Shown piece by piece: positions 28,592 to 36,817 of a stretch of DNA of 64,000 nt (position 1 is the stretch's first letter; every line of letters begins with the position of its first letter). The position numbers were made by a program, and so were the translations under genes. The notes under the pieces are model-generated. The model was given only the letters and a program-made list of their open reading frames with translations. It was not told the DNA's origin and searched no databases. Source of the stretch: Candidatus Siliceabacter maunaloa (GTDB taxonomy: Bacteria; Actinomycetota; Thermoleophilia; Solirubrobacterales; Solirubrobacteraceae); NCBI GenBank assembly GCA_024330185.1, contig JANDLV010000018.1, positions 1 through 64,000 of the forward strand, in the 5' to 3' direction.

Positions 28592-29530
28592 CTAGTCCTG
28601 GCGGGTCAGGATGAAGTCGGTGATCTGCTCGAGCTCCGGCGCACTCCCGGGGGCCGCCCGGGCGAGGGCCGCCCGCGCGCCGCGATGGGACTGTGCCGCC
28701 AGCTCGCGCGCGCCCGCCAGCCCGTGCTCGCTGACGTAGGTGCGCTTGCCGTGACGCTCGTCGCTGCCCCTCGGCTTGCCCAGCGCGTCGTCGGTCCCGG
28801 TGACGTCGAGGATGTCGTCCACGATCTGGAACAGCACGCCGAGCTCGGCCGCGAAGCTGCGAAAGGCCATTGTGACAGCCGCCGGGGCGCCGGCGAGCAA
28901 CAGGACGCCCTCCACGGACGCGCAGATGAGCCGCCCGGTCTTGAGGGCGTGCACCTCGCGCAGGCCGTCGGCGCCGTCGGGCGCGCAGCCGTCCACGTCG
29001 AGGTACTGGCCGCCGACCATGCCGTCCACGCCGGTCGCCGCGGCCAGCTCCCCGACCGCGCGCAGGACGTCGCCGGGCGCGCCCTCCTGGTGGACGAGCA
29101 CGTGGCGGAACGCCTCCGCGTAGAGGCCGTCCCCGGCCAGGATGGCGACGTCCTCCCCGAAGACCTTGTGGTTGGTCGGGCGCCCGCGGCGCAGGTCGTC
29201 GTCGTCCATGGCTGGCAGGTCGTCGTGGATGAGCGAGTAGGTGTGGATCAGCTCGACGGCGGCGGCGAAGGGCAGCACCTCGTGCTCGTCGCGGCCCGTG
29301 GCCCGGGCGGTGGCCAGGGAGAGGACGGGGCGGATCCGCTTGCCCCCTGCCAGCAGCGAGTAGTGCATGGCCTCCTCGAGGCCGCGGGTGGAGCCGCTGG
29401 GCGGGCCGAAGCGCATGTCGGCCAGGTAGGCGTCGACAGTGGCGCGCAGGGCGTTGGGGTAGGCGGCGCGGGCCACCGCGCCCGGCCGGGCGGCCGGCGC
29501 GGCCGCGCTCTGCGCACCGCCGCCGCTCAC
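28592..29530 (-). CDS. ispA: Short-chain polyprenyl diphosphate synthase
   Basis: 312 residues. Elongates allylic diphosphates (farnesyl or geranylgeranyl) in the cytosol. Both aspartate-rich motifs are present: first LIHDDLPAMDDDDLRRGRPT near 105, second FQIVDDILDVTGTDD near 235, with GGKRIRP near 70. The DDLPAMDDDD form with two intervening residues is the FPP/GGPP synthase type. The GTG start overlaps the xseB stop (GTGA). Confidence 0.95.
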   Translation of the reverse strand: MSGGGAQSAAAPAARPGAVARAAYPNALRATVDAYLADMRFGPPSGSTRGLEEAMHYSLLAGGKRIRPVLSLATARATGRDEHEVLPFAAAVELIHTYSLIHDDLPAMDDDDLRRGRPTNHKVFGEDVAILAGDGLYAEAFRHVLVHQEGAPGDVLRAVGELAAATGVDGMVGGQYLDVDGCAPDGADGLREVHALKTGRLICASVEGVLLLAGAPAAVTMAFRSFAAELGVLFQIVDDILDVTGTDDALGKPRGSDERHGKRTYVSEHGLAGARELAAQSHRGARAALARAAPGSAPELEQITDFILTRQD

Positions 29531-29745
29531 AGCAGCCGATCCTGACCGGGGATCGGCTCGCGCCCCGCGGCACGCGCCCGGCGGTCCAGCTCGGCCGAGG
29601 CCTGGGAGGCCAGGCCCGCGCACTCCTCCACCAGCGACGCGGCGGCGTCGGCGCTGAGGTCCCCGCTGCGAAGCTGCTCCGCCGCGCGGTCCAGGCGTGT
29701 GACCAGGGCGTCGAGCTCGTCGGTGTCCTGCGCGGGCTCACTCAC
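29527..29745 (-). CDS. xseB: Exodeoxyribonuclease VII small subunit
   Basis: 72 residues, the expected size. Seen: ELDALVTRLDRAAEQLRSGD and SLVEECAGLASQASAELDRR, matching XseB's two-helix coiled structure. The large subunit XseA is not adjacent in this window. Overlaps ispA by 4 nt; 40 nt after nusB. Confidence 0.85.
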   Translation of the reverse strand: MSEPAQDTDELDALVTRLDRAAEQLRSGDLSADAAASLVEECAGLASQASAELDRRARAAGREPIPGQDRLL

Positions 29746-29785
29746 GGCTGCGTCGCCTGTCGCTCATCGCTGCGCGGCCTGCCGC

Positions 29786-30190
29786 TCATCGTTGCGCCGC
29801 CTCTTCGCGCAGGACCGCGGCCAGGATGCCGTTGACGAAGCCCGGCGCGTCGGCGCCGCAGAAGGTCTTGGCCGTCTCGACCGCCTCGTCGATCGCCCCC
29901 TCCGGCGGGATCGGCTCGTCGCCGGGGATCGCATCGGGGTGGAGCATCTCCACGATGGCCGCGCGCAGGATCGCCCGCTCCAGGGGCGCGATGCGGGTGA
30001 CCGTCCACCTGTGCGCGTGGCGCTCCAGCAGCGCGTCGGCCTCCTCGGCGTTGTCGGCCGTCGCGTGCGCGAGCGCGCGGGTGAAGGAGCGCGCGTCGCG
30101 CGGGAAGACGTCGTCCAGCGGCCGGCCGGTCAGGTCGTGCTGGTAGAGGGCGAAGACCGCCTGGCGGCGCTGCTCGGAGCGGCGGGACAC
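29786..30190 (-). CDS. nusB: Transcription antitermination factor NusB
   Basis: 134 residues. Binds boxA RNA with S10 for rRNA antitermination. Seen: RRSEQRRQAVFALYQHDLTG at the N-terminus, RIAPLERAILRAAIVEMLH in the centre and IDEAVETAKTFCGADAPGFV followed by NGILAAVL. GTG start 6 nt after a TAGGCT -10 box. Follows efp in the usual actinobacterial order, separated by about 105 bp of GC-rich spacer. Confidence 0.96.
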   Translation of the reverse strand: MSRRSEQRRQAVFALYQHDLTGRPLDDVFPRDARSFTRALAHATADNAEEADALLERHAHRWTVTRIAPLERAILRAAIVEMLHPDAIPGDEPIPPEGAIDEAVETAKTFCGADAPGFVNGILAAVLREEAAQR

Positions 30191-30196
30191 GCGATG

Positions 30197-30202
30197 AGCC
30201 TA
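30197..30202 (-). promoter_or_regulatory. -10 box TAGGCT for nusB, leaderless
   Basis: TAGGCT on the complement ends exactly 6 nt before the GTG, so transcription should start at the initiation codon. Confidence 0.55.
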
Positions 30203-30295
30203 CGCCCGCGGCCCGTGCGGGCGCTCAGCGCTCGGGCGACATGAGCCCGGCCCCGGGCCCGCCCGGCCCTCAGGCCCGCGCCACGCGCCACGCCC

Positions 30296-30856
30296 TCAGG
30301 CCCGCGCCATGTACTCGCCCGAGGAGGTCTGGACCTTGACGCGGTCGCCGACGTCCACGAACAGCGGCACCTGGATCTTCGCGCCCGTCTCCAGCGTGGC
30401 CGGCTTGTTGCCCCCGCCGGAGACCGTGTCGCCCTTGAGGCCCGGATCGGTCTGGGTCACCTCGAGCTCGACCGAGGAGGGAAGCTGGAGGTCGGACGGG
30501 CGGTCGTCGATGAAGAGCACGTCGACCTCGTCGCTGGGCCGCGTCCAGCGCAGCGCGTCCTGGACGGACTCCTGGGGCACGGCCATCTGCTCGTAGGACG
30601 AGGTGTCCATGAAATGTGCCTCGGTCCCGTCGGCGTAGAGGAACTGCATCTTGCGCGCCTCCGTGCGCACCGAGCGGAACTTCTCCCCCGCCCGGAACGT
30701 CCTGTCGATCACCGCCCCGTCGGCCGCCCGGCGCAGCTTCGTCCGCACGAACGCCGCGCCCTTGCCGGGCTTGACGTGCTGGGAGTCGACGACCTTGAAG
30801 ATCGTCCCCTCCACCTCGATGTGGTTGCCGTTCTTGAACTGGTTGGTGGTGATCAT
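30296..30856 (-). CDS. efp: Elongation factor P
   Basis: 186 residues, full length. Relieves ribosome stalling at polyproline. Three beta-barrel domains: MITTNQFKNGNHIEVEG, the loop KPGKGAAFVRTK with K32 at the tip, and C-terminal LKGDTVSGGGNKPATLETGA. The loop lysine fits the actinobacterial/bacterial EF-P type. No lysine-modification genes are seen here. The ATG overlaps the stop of the upstream DUF559-type gene (ATGA), and a CATACT -10-like element lies 10 nt before it, so efp may be read both from its own promoter and by coupling. Confidence 0.97.
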   Translation of the reverse strand: MITTNQFKNGNHIEVEGTIFKVVDSQHVKPGKGAAFVRTKLRRAADGAVIDRTFRAGEKFRSVRTEARKMQFLYADGTEAHFMDTSSYEQMAVPQESVQDALRWTRPSDEVDVLFIDDRPSDLQLPSSVELEVTQTDPGLKGDTVSGGGNKPATLETGAKIQVPLFVDVGDRVKVQTSSGEYMARA

Positions 30857-31749
30857 CCGGCCGCGGAGTATGGCGCGCCGGCGGCGGCAACCCGGGCGAA
30901 GGTCGGGCGCGGGCGTGCGAAGACCTGCTCCCAGCTCACACGGACCACACGCTCGCCATGGGCCTCCAGCAGCTTCTGCCGCTCGGCGTCGTCGGCGCGG
31001 GCCAGCGGGTTGTCGTGCCAGGCGGCGCCGTCGGCCTCGACGACGAGGCGCTGCTGCGGCCAGCGGAAGTCGGGGATCACCCGGCGGCCACTCAGGATCA
31101 GCGGGCGGTTGACGTCGGGGTGGGCGAGACCGCCACCTAGGAGGAGGTCGAGGGTGGCGTCCTCCTGCTCGCTGCGCGTGGGGACGCCGGCGGCCACGAT
31201 CGTCGCAAGGCGGCGGGCGCCGCGGCGGCGCGGCAGGCGGGCGAGGATCTCGACGAGCTGCGGGATGTTGACCCGCTTGCGCGCAAGCGCTTCGCGAAGG
31301 GCGCGGCGGAGGCGCTCGTCCGAGATCCTGGTGCCGGCGAGGTCGAGGAGGGTGCTCGCCGGGGAGGTGACCGGGATGCCCTGATGGCGGCGGCGATCCC
31401 TCGCATCGAGGGAGAGGGTGCGGTGGACGCGGATGCCCTGGTGGATCCGGCTTGCCGAGCCGACGACCGTGACCTCGAGATCGCGGTCGTCCCAACGGAC
31501 GAACTGCCAGAATGCCGCCGCAGCGTAGTGACTGAGCACCGTCCCGGGGCCGCACGCCTTGACCGCTGCGAGGAAAAACCCCTCCAGCGGGGGCTTGGCG
31601 TGGCCGACGGCGTAGACGCCGCGGTACATCGGGTGCAGGCGGCCGTTGGCGACGCGCGCGGCGATGGCGTCCGGCTTGAGCCCGCACGCATACAGCTCCT
31701 CCACGCAGAGCACGCTCCACTCGGACGCCGCGCGCCGTGCGATCTCCAC
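30853..31749 (-). CDS. AbiEi-like N-terminus plus DUF559 (Vsr-like) nuclease-fold protein
   Basis: 298 residues. An N-terminal winged-helix antitoxin-like domain (EELYACGLKPDAIAARVANG then MYRGVYAVGH) is followed by a C-terminal DUF559/Vsr-type region: LILSGRRVIPDFRWPQQRLV, VEADGAAWHD and ERVVRVSWEQV, with Asp/Glu positions like PD-(D/E)XK nucleases. This architecture is frequent and multicopy in Thermoleophilia. GTG at 31749 was chosen because it follows a large palindrome; a GTG 84 nt earlier is possible. Its last 4 nt overlap efp. Confidence 0.82.
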   Translation of the reverse strand: MEIARRAASEWSVLCVEELYACGLKPDAIAARVANGRLHPMYRGVYAVGHAKPPLEGFFLAAVKACGPGTVLSHYAAAAFWQFVRWDDRDLEVTVVGSASRIHQGIRVHRTLSLDARDRRRHQGIPVTSPASTLLDLAGTRISDERLRRALREALARKRVNIPQLVEILARLPRRRGARRLATIVAAGVPTRSEQEDATLDLLLGGGLAHPDVNRPLILSGRRVIPDFRWPQQRLVVEADGAAWHDNPLARADDAERQKLLEAHGERVVRVSWEQVFARPRPTFARVAAAGAPYSAAG

Positions 31750-31754
31750 ATCGG

Positions 31755-31803
31755 GTCGAGTGTCGACTTGTTCGGCCTCAGGCCGAGTAACTCGACACTC
31801 GAC
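31755..31803 (-). repeat. 49-bp nested palindrome before the DUF559 gene
   Basis: Outer arms GTCGAGTGTCGA/TCGACACTCGAC (12 bp, perfect) enclose an inner hairpin TCGGCC-TCA-GGCCGA with short unpaired flanks. It could be a REP-like element or an operator/RNA hairpin just 5' of the chosen GTG. Confidence 0.9.
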
Positions 31804-31939
31804 GGGAGGGAGGGCGGGCGGGCATGGGCCCACACTGGCGCCCGAGGTGTCACGGCGCTACGCCGGAATGCGACGCACGCGTGCCGAGACTGCTACGCGC
31901 GGCCCGCGGCCCGCACGAAGGGGGCCGCGGGCGCGAACG

Positions 31940-32125
31940 TCAGGCGCGCCTGGCGCCGGCGCCGCCGAAGCGGCCGGCGAGGCCGAAGCCGCCGCTGGTG
32001 ACGCCTGCCAGCAGGACGACGATCGCGGCGATGATCGCGACGATGGTGGGAAGGCCCAGCACGGTGGCCAGGAAGTAGACCAATGCCGCCAGGACGACGG
32101 CGATGATGATGCCGATCAGGGACAA
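31940..32125 (-). CDS. Small two-helix membrane protein
   Basis: 61 residues: MSLIGIIIAVVLAALVYFLA, then VLGLPTIVAIIAAIVVLLAG, and a Gly/Arg tail. A GAGAGGAG Shine-Dalgarno 6-7 nt before a TTG decides the start. No family name is known to me. Probably a stand-alone gene, between the DUF559 gene and the PAS remnant. Confidence 0.65.
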   Translation of the reverse strand: MSLIGIIIAVVLAALVYFLATVLGLPTIVAIIAAIVVLLAGVTSGGFGLAGRFGGAGARRA

Positions 32126-32150
32126 GACTCGCTCCTCTCGATGATGCCTG

Positions 32151-32480
32151 TCATGTGATGGTGCCCACAAGCTCGGGCGCGCAAGCGCTCCTGGACGCCT
32201 GATCTAGTCGGCGGCCCCTACAGCACCACACTCGTTGCCCGCGGCGGCCAGCGACAGCCCGCTGCGGTCGCCGCGCGCGGCTGCGGATGCGAAAGCGCCC
32301 GTGGACGGGACGGTTCTCGTGCAGAGCGGGACTGCGCCCGAGGATCGCCCCCGCCGCCTCGTCGTAGAAGAGGACGTCGCCCTGGGCGTCGGTGAGGAAC
32401 GCGGCCACCTGGACGATGGAGATCAGGTTGCGCGCCAGGATGAGCTCGAGCGGCTGCTGGGGCGGACCGTCGTCGGTCAT
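32151..32480 (-). pseudogene. PAS-domain protein remnant
   Basis: The N-terminus (PLELILARNLISIVQVAAFL then TDAQGDVLFYDEAAGAILGR) is a clear PAS sensor start. It then jumps to ENRPVHGRFRIRSRA, which in related proteins lies some 30-40 residues later, and turns into an Arg-rich low-complexity tail, suggesting an internal deletion and a frameshift. As written it is a 109-residue frame that cannot form a full PAS fold. Starts 18 nt after pepQ's stop. Confidence 0.6.
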
Positions 32481-32497
32481 CGGACCATCATTCACCT

Positions 32498-33562
32498 TCA
32501 GTCCACCACCTGCAGCGCCTTGTCCATCCCGCTGAGCGCCGCGCACCCGTCCCGGGTCACGGCGACGAGGTCCTCGATGCGCACGCCGACCTGCCCGGGG
32601 ACGTAGACCCCCGGCTCCACGGTCACCACCATCCCGGCCTCCAGCTGGGTCTCGCCGCGCACCGACAGGCGCGGGCCCTCGTGGACCTCCAGCCCCACGC
32701 CGTGGCCCAGCCCGTGGCCGAAGTGCTCCTTGTGGCCGGCGGCCTCGATGAGGTCGCGGGCGACCCTGTCGACCTCCTTCCCCGTCGGGCCGGGGCGCAC
32801 AGCGTCCAGGGCGGCCTGCTGGGCGCGCAGCACGAGCTCGTACACGCCGCGCGCGCCATCCTCCAGCGGCCCGGTGGCGAAGGTGCGCGTGCAGTCCGAC
32901 GCGTAGCCGTCGAGCTGGGCGCCCCAGTCGACCACCACCAGCGTGTCGGTCGGGACGGCCACGTCGCGCGGCTCGGCGTGGGGCAGCGCAGCGTGTGCGC
33001 CGGCGGCGACGATGGGCGGGAAGGAGGGCCCCGAGGCGCCGAGGCGGCGCATGGTCACCTCGATGTCCAGGGCGACCTCGCGCTCGGTGCGCCCGACGAG
33101 CCCCCGGGCCAGCACCTCCCCGAGCGCAACGTCCGCGAGCACCGCGGCGGCGCGGATGCGCTCCAACTCCCCGGCGTCCTTGATCGCGCGCAGGTCCTCG
33201 ACCAGTCCGCCGGCGGCGACGAGCTCGACGCCCTCGGCCAGCTCCCCCAGGCGGCCGTGGTCGCGCACGGACAGGCCGGCGTCGTCGAAGCCCAGGCGCA
33301 GCGGGCCGCCCAGTGGCTCGGCGACCTGCTCGAGGAGGTCCTGGTGGATCTCGCGCTCGAACGCCTCGCCGACCTGCTCGGCGGCCTGGGTGACGTAGCG
33401 GAAGTCGGTGACGAAGCGCCGCACGCCGGGGCCGGTGACCACCGCGGCGTTGGACCCGGTGAAGCCGGTGAGCCAGCGCACGTTGACGAGGTCGGTGACC
33501 AGGAGGGCGTCGAGCTCGCGCTCGCGCAGCACGGCGTCCACCCGCCCGACTCGCCCGGTCAA
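32498..33562 (-). CDS. pepQ: Xaa-Pro dipeptidase/aminopeptidase (M24B)
   Basis: 354 residues. The creatinase-like N-domain has NVRWLTGFTGSNAAVVTGPG. The catalytic pita-bread domain shows all five metal ligands: VVVDWGAQLDGYASDCTRTF (two Asp), GHGLGHGVGLEVHEGP (His), GMVVTVEPGVYVPG (Glu) and GVRIEDLVAVT (Glu). Cleaves X-Pro bonds. The TTG start overlaps aroQ's stop as TTGA. Gene order aroQ-pepQ is conserved in many Gram-positives. Confidence 0.95.
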   Translation of the reverse strand: MTGRVGRVDAVLRERELDALLVTDLVNVRWLTGFTGSNAAVVTGPGVRRFVTDFRYVTQAAEQVGEAFEREIHQDLLEQVAEPLGGPLRLGFDDAGLSVRDHGRLGELAEGVELVAAGGLVEDLRAIKDAGELERIRAAAVLADVALGEVLARGLVGRTEREVALDIEVTMRRLGASGPSFPPIVAAGAHAALPHAEPRDVAVPTDTLVVVDWGAQLDGYASDCTRTFATGPLEDGARGVYELVLRAQQAALDAVRPGPTGKEVDRVARDLIEAAGHKEHFGHGLGHGVGLEVHEGPRLSVRGETQLEAGMVVTVEPGVYVPGQVGVRIEDLVAVTRDGCAALSGMDKALQVVD

Positions 33563-33999
33563 CCGAGCGCCTCGCGCAGGCGCTCCAGCGCCGTGCGGTA
33601 GCCGTCGGCGCCCTCGCCGCTGACCGTCGCGACGCACAGGTCGCGGACGACCGAGGTGCGGCGGAACGCCTCGCGCTCCGCCACCTTGGACAGGTGCACC
33701 TCGACCGCGGGCACCCCGGCGATCTCCAGCGCGTCGCGGATGGCCCAGGCGTAGTGGGTCCACGCGCCCGGGTTGAGGATGAGGCCGTCAACGGTGCCGC
33801 GGGCCGCGTGCAGGCGCTCGACGTAGGCGTGCTCGGCGTTGGTCTGGAAGCACGTCGCCTCCAGGCCAAGCTCGGTCGCGAACGCGGCTATGCGCTCCTC
33901 GAGCTGCGCCAGGGTCAGCGCGCCGTAATGACCGGCGTCGCGCCGGCCGAGCTGGTCGAGGTTGACCCCGTGGAGGATCTCCACCCGTCGCGTCGTCAA
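33559..33999 (-). CDS. aroQ: 3-dehydroquinate dehydratase, type II
   Basis: 146 residues. Third step of the shikimate pathway. Seen: ILHGVNLDQLGRRDAGHYG (catalytic Tyr region; the more usual form is GPNLNLLG), FQTNAEHAYVERLH (NSEGE-like), LILNPGAWTHYAWAIRDAL (Asn) and AVEVHLSKVAEREAFR (His). All catalytic positions are kept despite the unusual first motif. The TTG start overlaps the aroKB stop (TTGA). Confidence 0.93.
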   Translation of the reverse strand: MTTRRVEILHGVNLDQLGRRDAGHYGALTLAQLEERIAAFATELGLEATCFQTNAEHAYVERLHAARGTVDGLILNPGAWTHYAWAIRDALEIAGVPAVEVHLSKVAEREAFRRTSVVRDLCVATVSGEGADGYRTALERLREALG

Positions 34000-35552
34000 G
34001 GCGTCAACTCTGCCACGGCGGCGCGCAGCTCGTCGTCGGCCACGTCGTGGCCATGGCGGACGTCCCCCGGCTGCGCGACCAGGACGAAGGGTGTCCGCGC
34101 GCCCGTGCGCTTCTTGTCGCGGCGGGTGAGGGCGACGACCCCGTCCGGGTCGACGCCGGCGGGCAGCGCGACCGGCAGGCCCGTCTCGCGCAGCAGCTCA
34201 CGCACGCGCGCGCGCAGCGCCTCCTGCCCGGAGAGGCGCAGCGCGGCCAGCAGCCCGAGGGCGACGGCCTCTCCGTGGCGCAGCATGGCGTACCCCGTGG
34301 CGGTCTCCAGCGCGTGGGCGACGGTATGCCCGAGGTTGAGGACCTGGCGCCGGCCGCCGTCGCGCTCGTCGGCGCGCACCACCGTGAGCTTCGTGCGCGC
34401 GCACGCGAGGACCATGGCGCCGTCGACCGGGTCGCCGCGCTCGACGCGCGCCCACAGCGCCCCGCCGGCGATGAGCGCGGTCTTGACCACCTCGGCGTAG
34501 CCGGCCGCGCGCTCGGCGGCGGGGAGGGTCTCGAGGGTCGACGGGACCACGTGGACCGCCGCGGGCTGGTGGTAGGCGCCGACGTAGTTCTTGGCGTGGC
34601 GGAGGTCGACGCCGGTCTTGCCGCCGTAGGCGGAGTCGACCTGCGCGACGAGCGTCGTGGGGATGTGCACGACGGGCACGCCGCGCTGGTAGGTCGCCGC
34701 GCAGAAGCCGGCGAGGTCGCCGACGACGCCGCCGCCGACGGCGACGACCCGTCCGGCGCGGGTGAGGCCCGCGGCGACCATCGCCTCCCAGACCCGCTGC
34801 GCGGTGGCCAGGGTCTTGTGGGCTTCGCCGGGAGGGAAGAGGATGGGCGCGGTCGGGAGGGCGGGCGCACGGCGCGGCGCCGCTGGGGCGTCCGGCGCGG
34901 ATGCGCCCACGGGCGCCGCCGTGGGGCTTCGCGCGAACCGCTCCGCGAACAGCTCCCCCACCACCTCGTCGCTGACCACCACGTCGCCCTCAGCGATCGC
35001 CGGCCAGGCCTCCTCCCCCATCCACACCGGATACTCGCCCGAGGCGGTGTGGGCCCACAGGAGCCGCTCGCCCGGGCGCAGGGCGCGCAGCGCCGGGAGC
35101 GCGCGCAAGACGACGTCCCGATCGACCGGGGGCAGGATGGCGTCGGCGGCCGCCTCGTAGGCCGCCTCCCGCTGGGCGTGCAGCCCCGCGAACGCCGCGC
35201 GGTCGCGCGTGAGCGGGCGGTCGTGGCCCGCGGCGCGCGCCCACGCCTCCTCCTCGGTGACCTCGAGCCACACCACAGTGTGGTCGCGCAGCGCCTCGCG
35301 CACGCGCGCCGAGCCCAGCGCGCCGCCGCCGAGCGCCACCACGCCGTCGTGCTCCAGGGCGCCCAGCACGATCGCCTCCTCGCGCTCGCGGAACGCCGCC
35401 TCCCCGTGGCGCGCGAAGCAGTCGGCGATCGGGCCGTGCTCGCTCTCGAACAGCGCGTCGGTGTCCAGCGCGCCCGGGTCGACCGTCCGCGCCGCCGTCG
35501 ACTTGCCGGCCCCCATGAAGCCGGTGAAGACCAGGGCCCGCTGCGCGCTCAC
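33996..35552 (-). CDS. aroKB: Fused shikimate kinase / 3-dehydroquinate synthase
   Basis: 518 residues joining two enzymes. Residues 1-165 are shikimate kinase: Walker A GFMGAGKST (11-19), TDALFESEHG, HGEAAFREREEAIV, LGGGALGSARVR and RPLTRDRAAFAGL. From about 175 it is dehydroquinate synthase: VAVGGGVVGDLAGFCAATYQ, PTTLVAQVDSAYGGKTGVDL, GYAEVVKTALI, LNLGHTVAHALE and DKKRTGA. It so catalyses steps 2 and 5 of the pathway. The joint is an Ala/Pro-rich loop inside the N-part of the synthase. GTG start overlaps aroC (GTGA). Confidence 0.95.
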   Translation of the reverse strand: MSAQRALVFTGFMGAGKSTAARTVDPGALDTDALFESEHGPIADCFARHGEAAFREREEAIVLGALEHDGVVALGGGALGSARVREALRDHTVVWLEVTEEEAWARAAGHDRPLTRDRAAFAGLHAQREAAYEAAADAILPPVDRDVVLRALPALRALRPGERLLWAHTASGEYPVWMGEEAWPAIAEGDVVVSDEVVGELFAERFARSPTAAPVGASAPDAPAAPRRAPALPTAPILFPPGEAHKTLATAQRVWEAMVAAGLTRAGRVVAVGGGVVGDLAGFCAATYQRGVPVVHIPTTLVAQVDSAYGGKTGVDLRHAKNYVGAYHQPAAVHVVPSTLETLPAAERAAGYAEVVKTALIAGGALWARVERGDPVDGAMVLACARTKLTVVRADERDGGRRQVLNLGHTVAHALETATGYAMLRHGEAVALGLLAALRLSGQEALRARVRELLRETGLPVALPAGVDPDGVVALTRRDKKRTGARTPFVLVAQPGDVRHGHDVADDELRAAVAELTP

Positions 35553-36724
35553 GCGGCGCGGCGCCGCCAGTCGATGCGCTCCTCGTAGGAGCGCAGGGCG
35601 CGGTGGACGTCGTCGATGCCGTCCCCCCCGAACTTGGCCCGGTAGGCGCTCGCCAGCACGAACGCGACCATGGCCTCCCCCACCACGCCCGCCGCGGGCA
35701 CCGTGCACGAGTCGGTGCGCTCGCGCAGCGCCTGCGCCGGCTCGCGGGTGGCGATGTCCACCGAGCGCAGCGGCTGGGTCAGCGTGGGCAACGGCTTCAT
35801 GGCGCCGCGCACCACGAGCGGCTCGCCGGTGGTCATGCCGCCCTCCAGGCCGCCCGAGCGGTTGGTCTCGCGGAAGAAGCCCCGGTCGACGGAGTGGAAG
35901 ATCTCGTCGTGGGCGCCCGAGCCCGGCCGGGCGGCCAGGTCGAACCCGTCGCCCAGCGCGCAGCCCTTGATTGCCTGGATGGAGCAGATGGCCAGCGCAA
36001 GGCGGCCGTCCAGGCGCTCCTCCCAGCTCACGTGGGAGCCCAGCCCGGGCGTGAGCCCGAACACCACCACCTCGAAGACCCCGCCCAGCGACTCGTTGGC
36101 CTTGCGCTGCACGTTGATGTGCCCGACCATCGCGCGACTCGCTTCGGGGTCCAGGCAGCGCACGGGGTCGTCGTCCACGCCCTCGAAGTCCTCGATCGCG
36201 AGCGCCCCGGAGCGCTGCGGCGCGTGCTCTGTGCCGATCTGCACGACGTGGGAGCGCACCTGCACGCCGAGCGCCACCAGGAAGGCCCGCGCCAGCGCGC
36301 CCCCCGCCACGCGGGCCGCCGTCTCGCGCGCGCTGGCGCGCTCGAGCACGTCGCGCACGTCGGTGAACCCGTACTTCCAGGTGCCCACCAGGTCGGCGTG
36401 GCCCGGGCGCGGGAGGTGGACCTCGTCGACCGCGGCCTCCACCGGCCAGGGGTTCATCCGCTCCTCCCAGTTGGCGAAGTCGCGGTTGTCGATGCGCAGC
36501 GCCACCGGGCCGCCAAGCGTGTGCCCGTGGCGCACCCCGGCGGTGACCTCGGCGCGGTCACGCTCGATCTTCATCCGCCCCCCGCGACCGTGCCCGAGCT
36601 GGCGGCGGGCCATGTCGCGGTCCATGGCCTCGCGGTTGAGCTCCAGCCCCGCGGGCAGGCCCTCGACGACGCAGGTGAGCCCGGGCCCGTGGGACTCCCC
36701 GGCGGTGATGAGGCGCAGCGACAT
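35549..36724 (-). CDS. aroC: Chorismate synthase
   Basis: 391 residues. Last shikimate step, needs reduced FMN. Seen: RLITAGESHGPGLTCVVEGL at the start, RRQLGHGRGGRMKIERDRAE, HADLVGTWKYGFTDVRDVLE, SARETAARVAGGALAR and RSGGLEGGMTTGEPLVVRGA. ATG 10 nt after TATGCT. First gene of an operon aroC-aroKB-aroQ-pepQ where every junction is a 4-nt stop/start overlap. Confidence 0.97.
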   Translation of the reverse strand: MSLRLITAGESHGPGLTCVVEGLPAGLELNREAMDRDMARRQLGHGRGGRMKIERDRAEVTAGVRHGHTLGGPVALRIDNRDFANWEERMNPWPVEAAVDEVHLPRPGHADLVGTWKYGFTDVRDVLERASARETAARVAGGALARAFLVALGVQVRSHVVQIGTEHAPQRSGALAIEDFEGVDDDPVRCLDPEASRAMVGHINVQRKANESLGGVFEVVVFGLTPGLGSHVSWEERLDGRLALAICSIQAIKGCALGDGFDLAARPGSGAHDEIFHSVDRGFFRETNRSGGLEGGMTTGEPLVVRGAMKPLPTLTQPLRSVDIATREPAQALRERTDSCTVPAAGVVGEAMVAFVLASAYRAKFGGDGIDDVHRALRSYEERIDWRRRAA

Positions 36725-36734
36725 GCGGGCGCGG

Positions 36735-36740
36735 AGCATA
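36735..36740 (-). promoter_or_regulatory. -10 box TATGCT for the aro operon
   Basis: TATGCT on the complement ends 10 nt before aroC's ATG, a very short leader. Confidence 0.5.
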
Positions 36741-36817
36741 CGCGGGGACGCCGGCCGCCAGTGACCGCCGCTGCCGTCCCGCGCGGTCGCTCCGCGCCCG
36801 CCGCCGGTCGCCCCTCC

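Noticed and set aside
29527-29745. xseA expected next to xseB
   Set aside because: No XseA-like sequence was seen near xseB; it is probably encoded elsewhere, so nothing is claimed.
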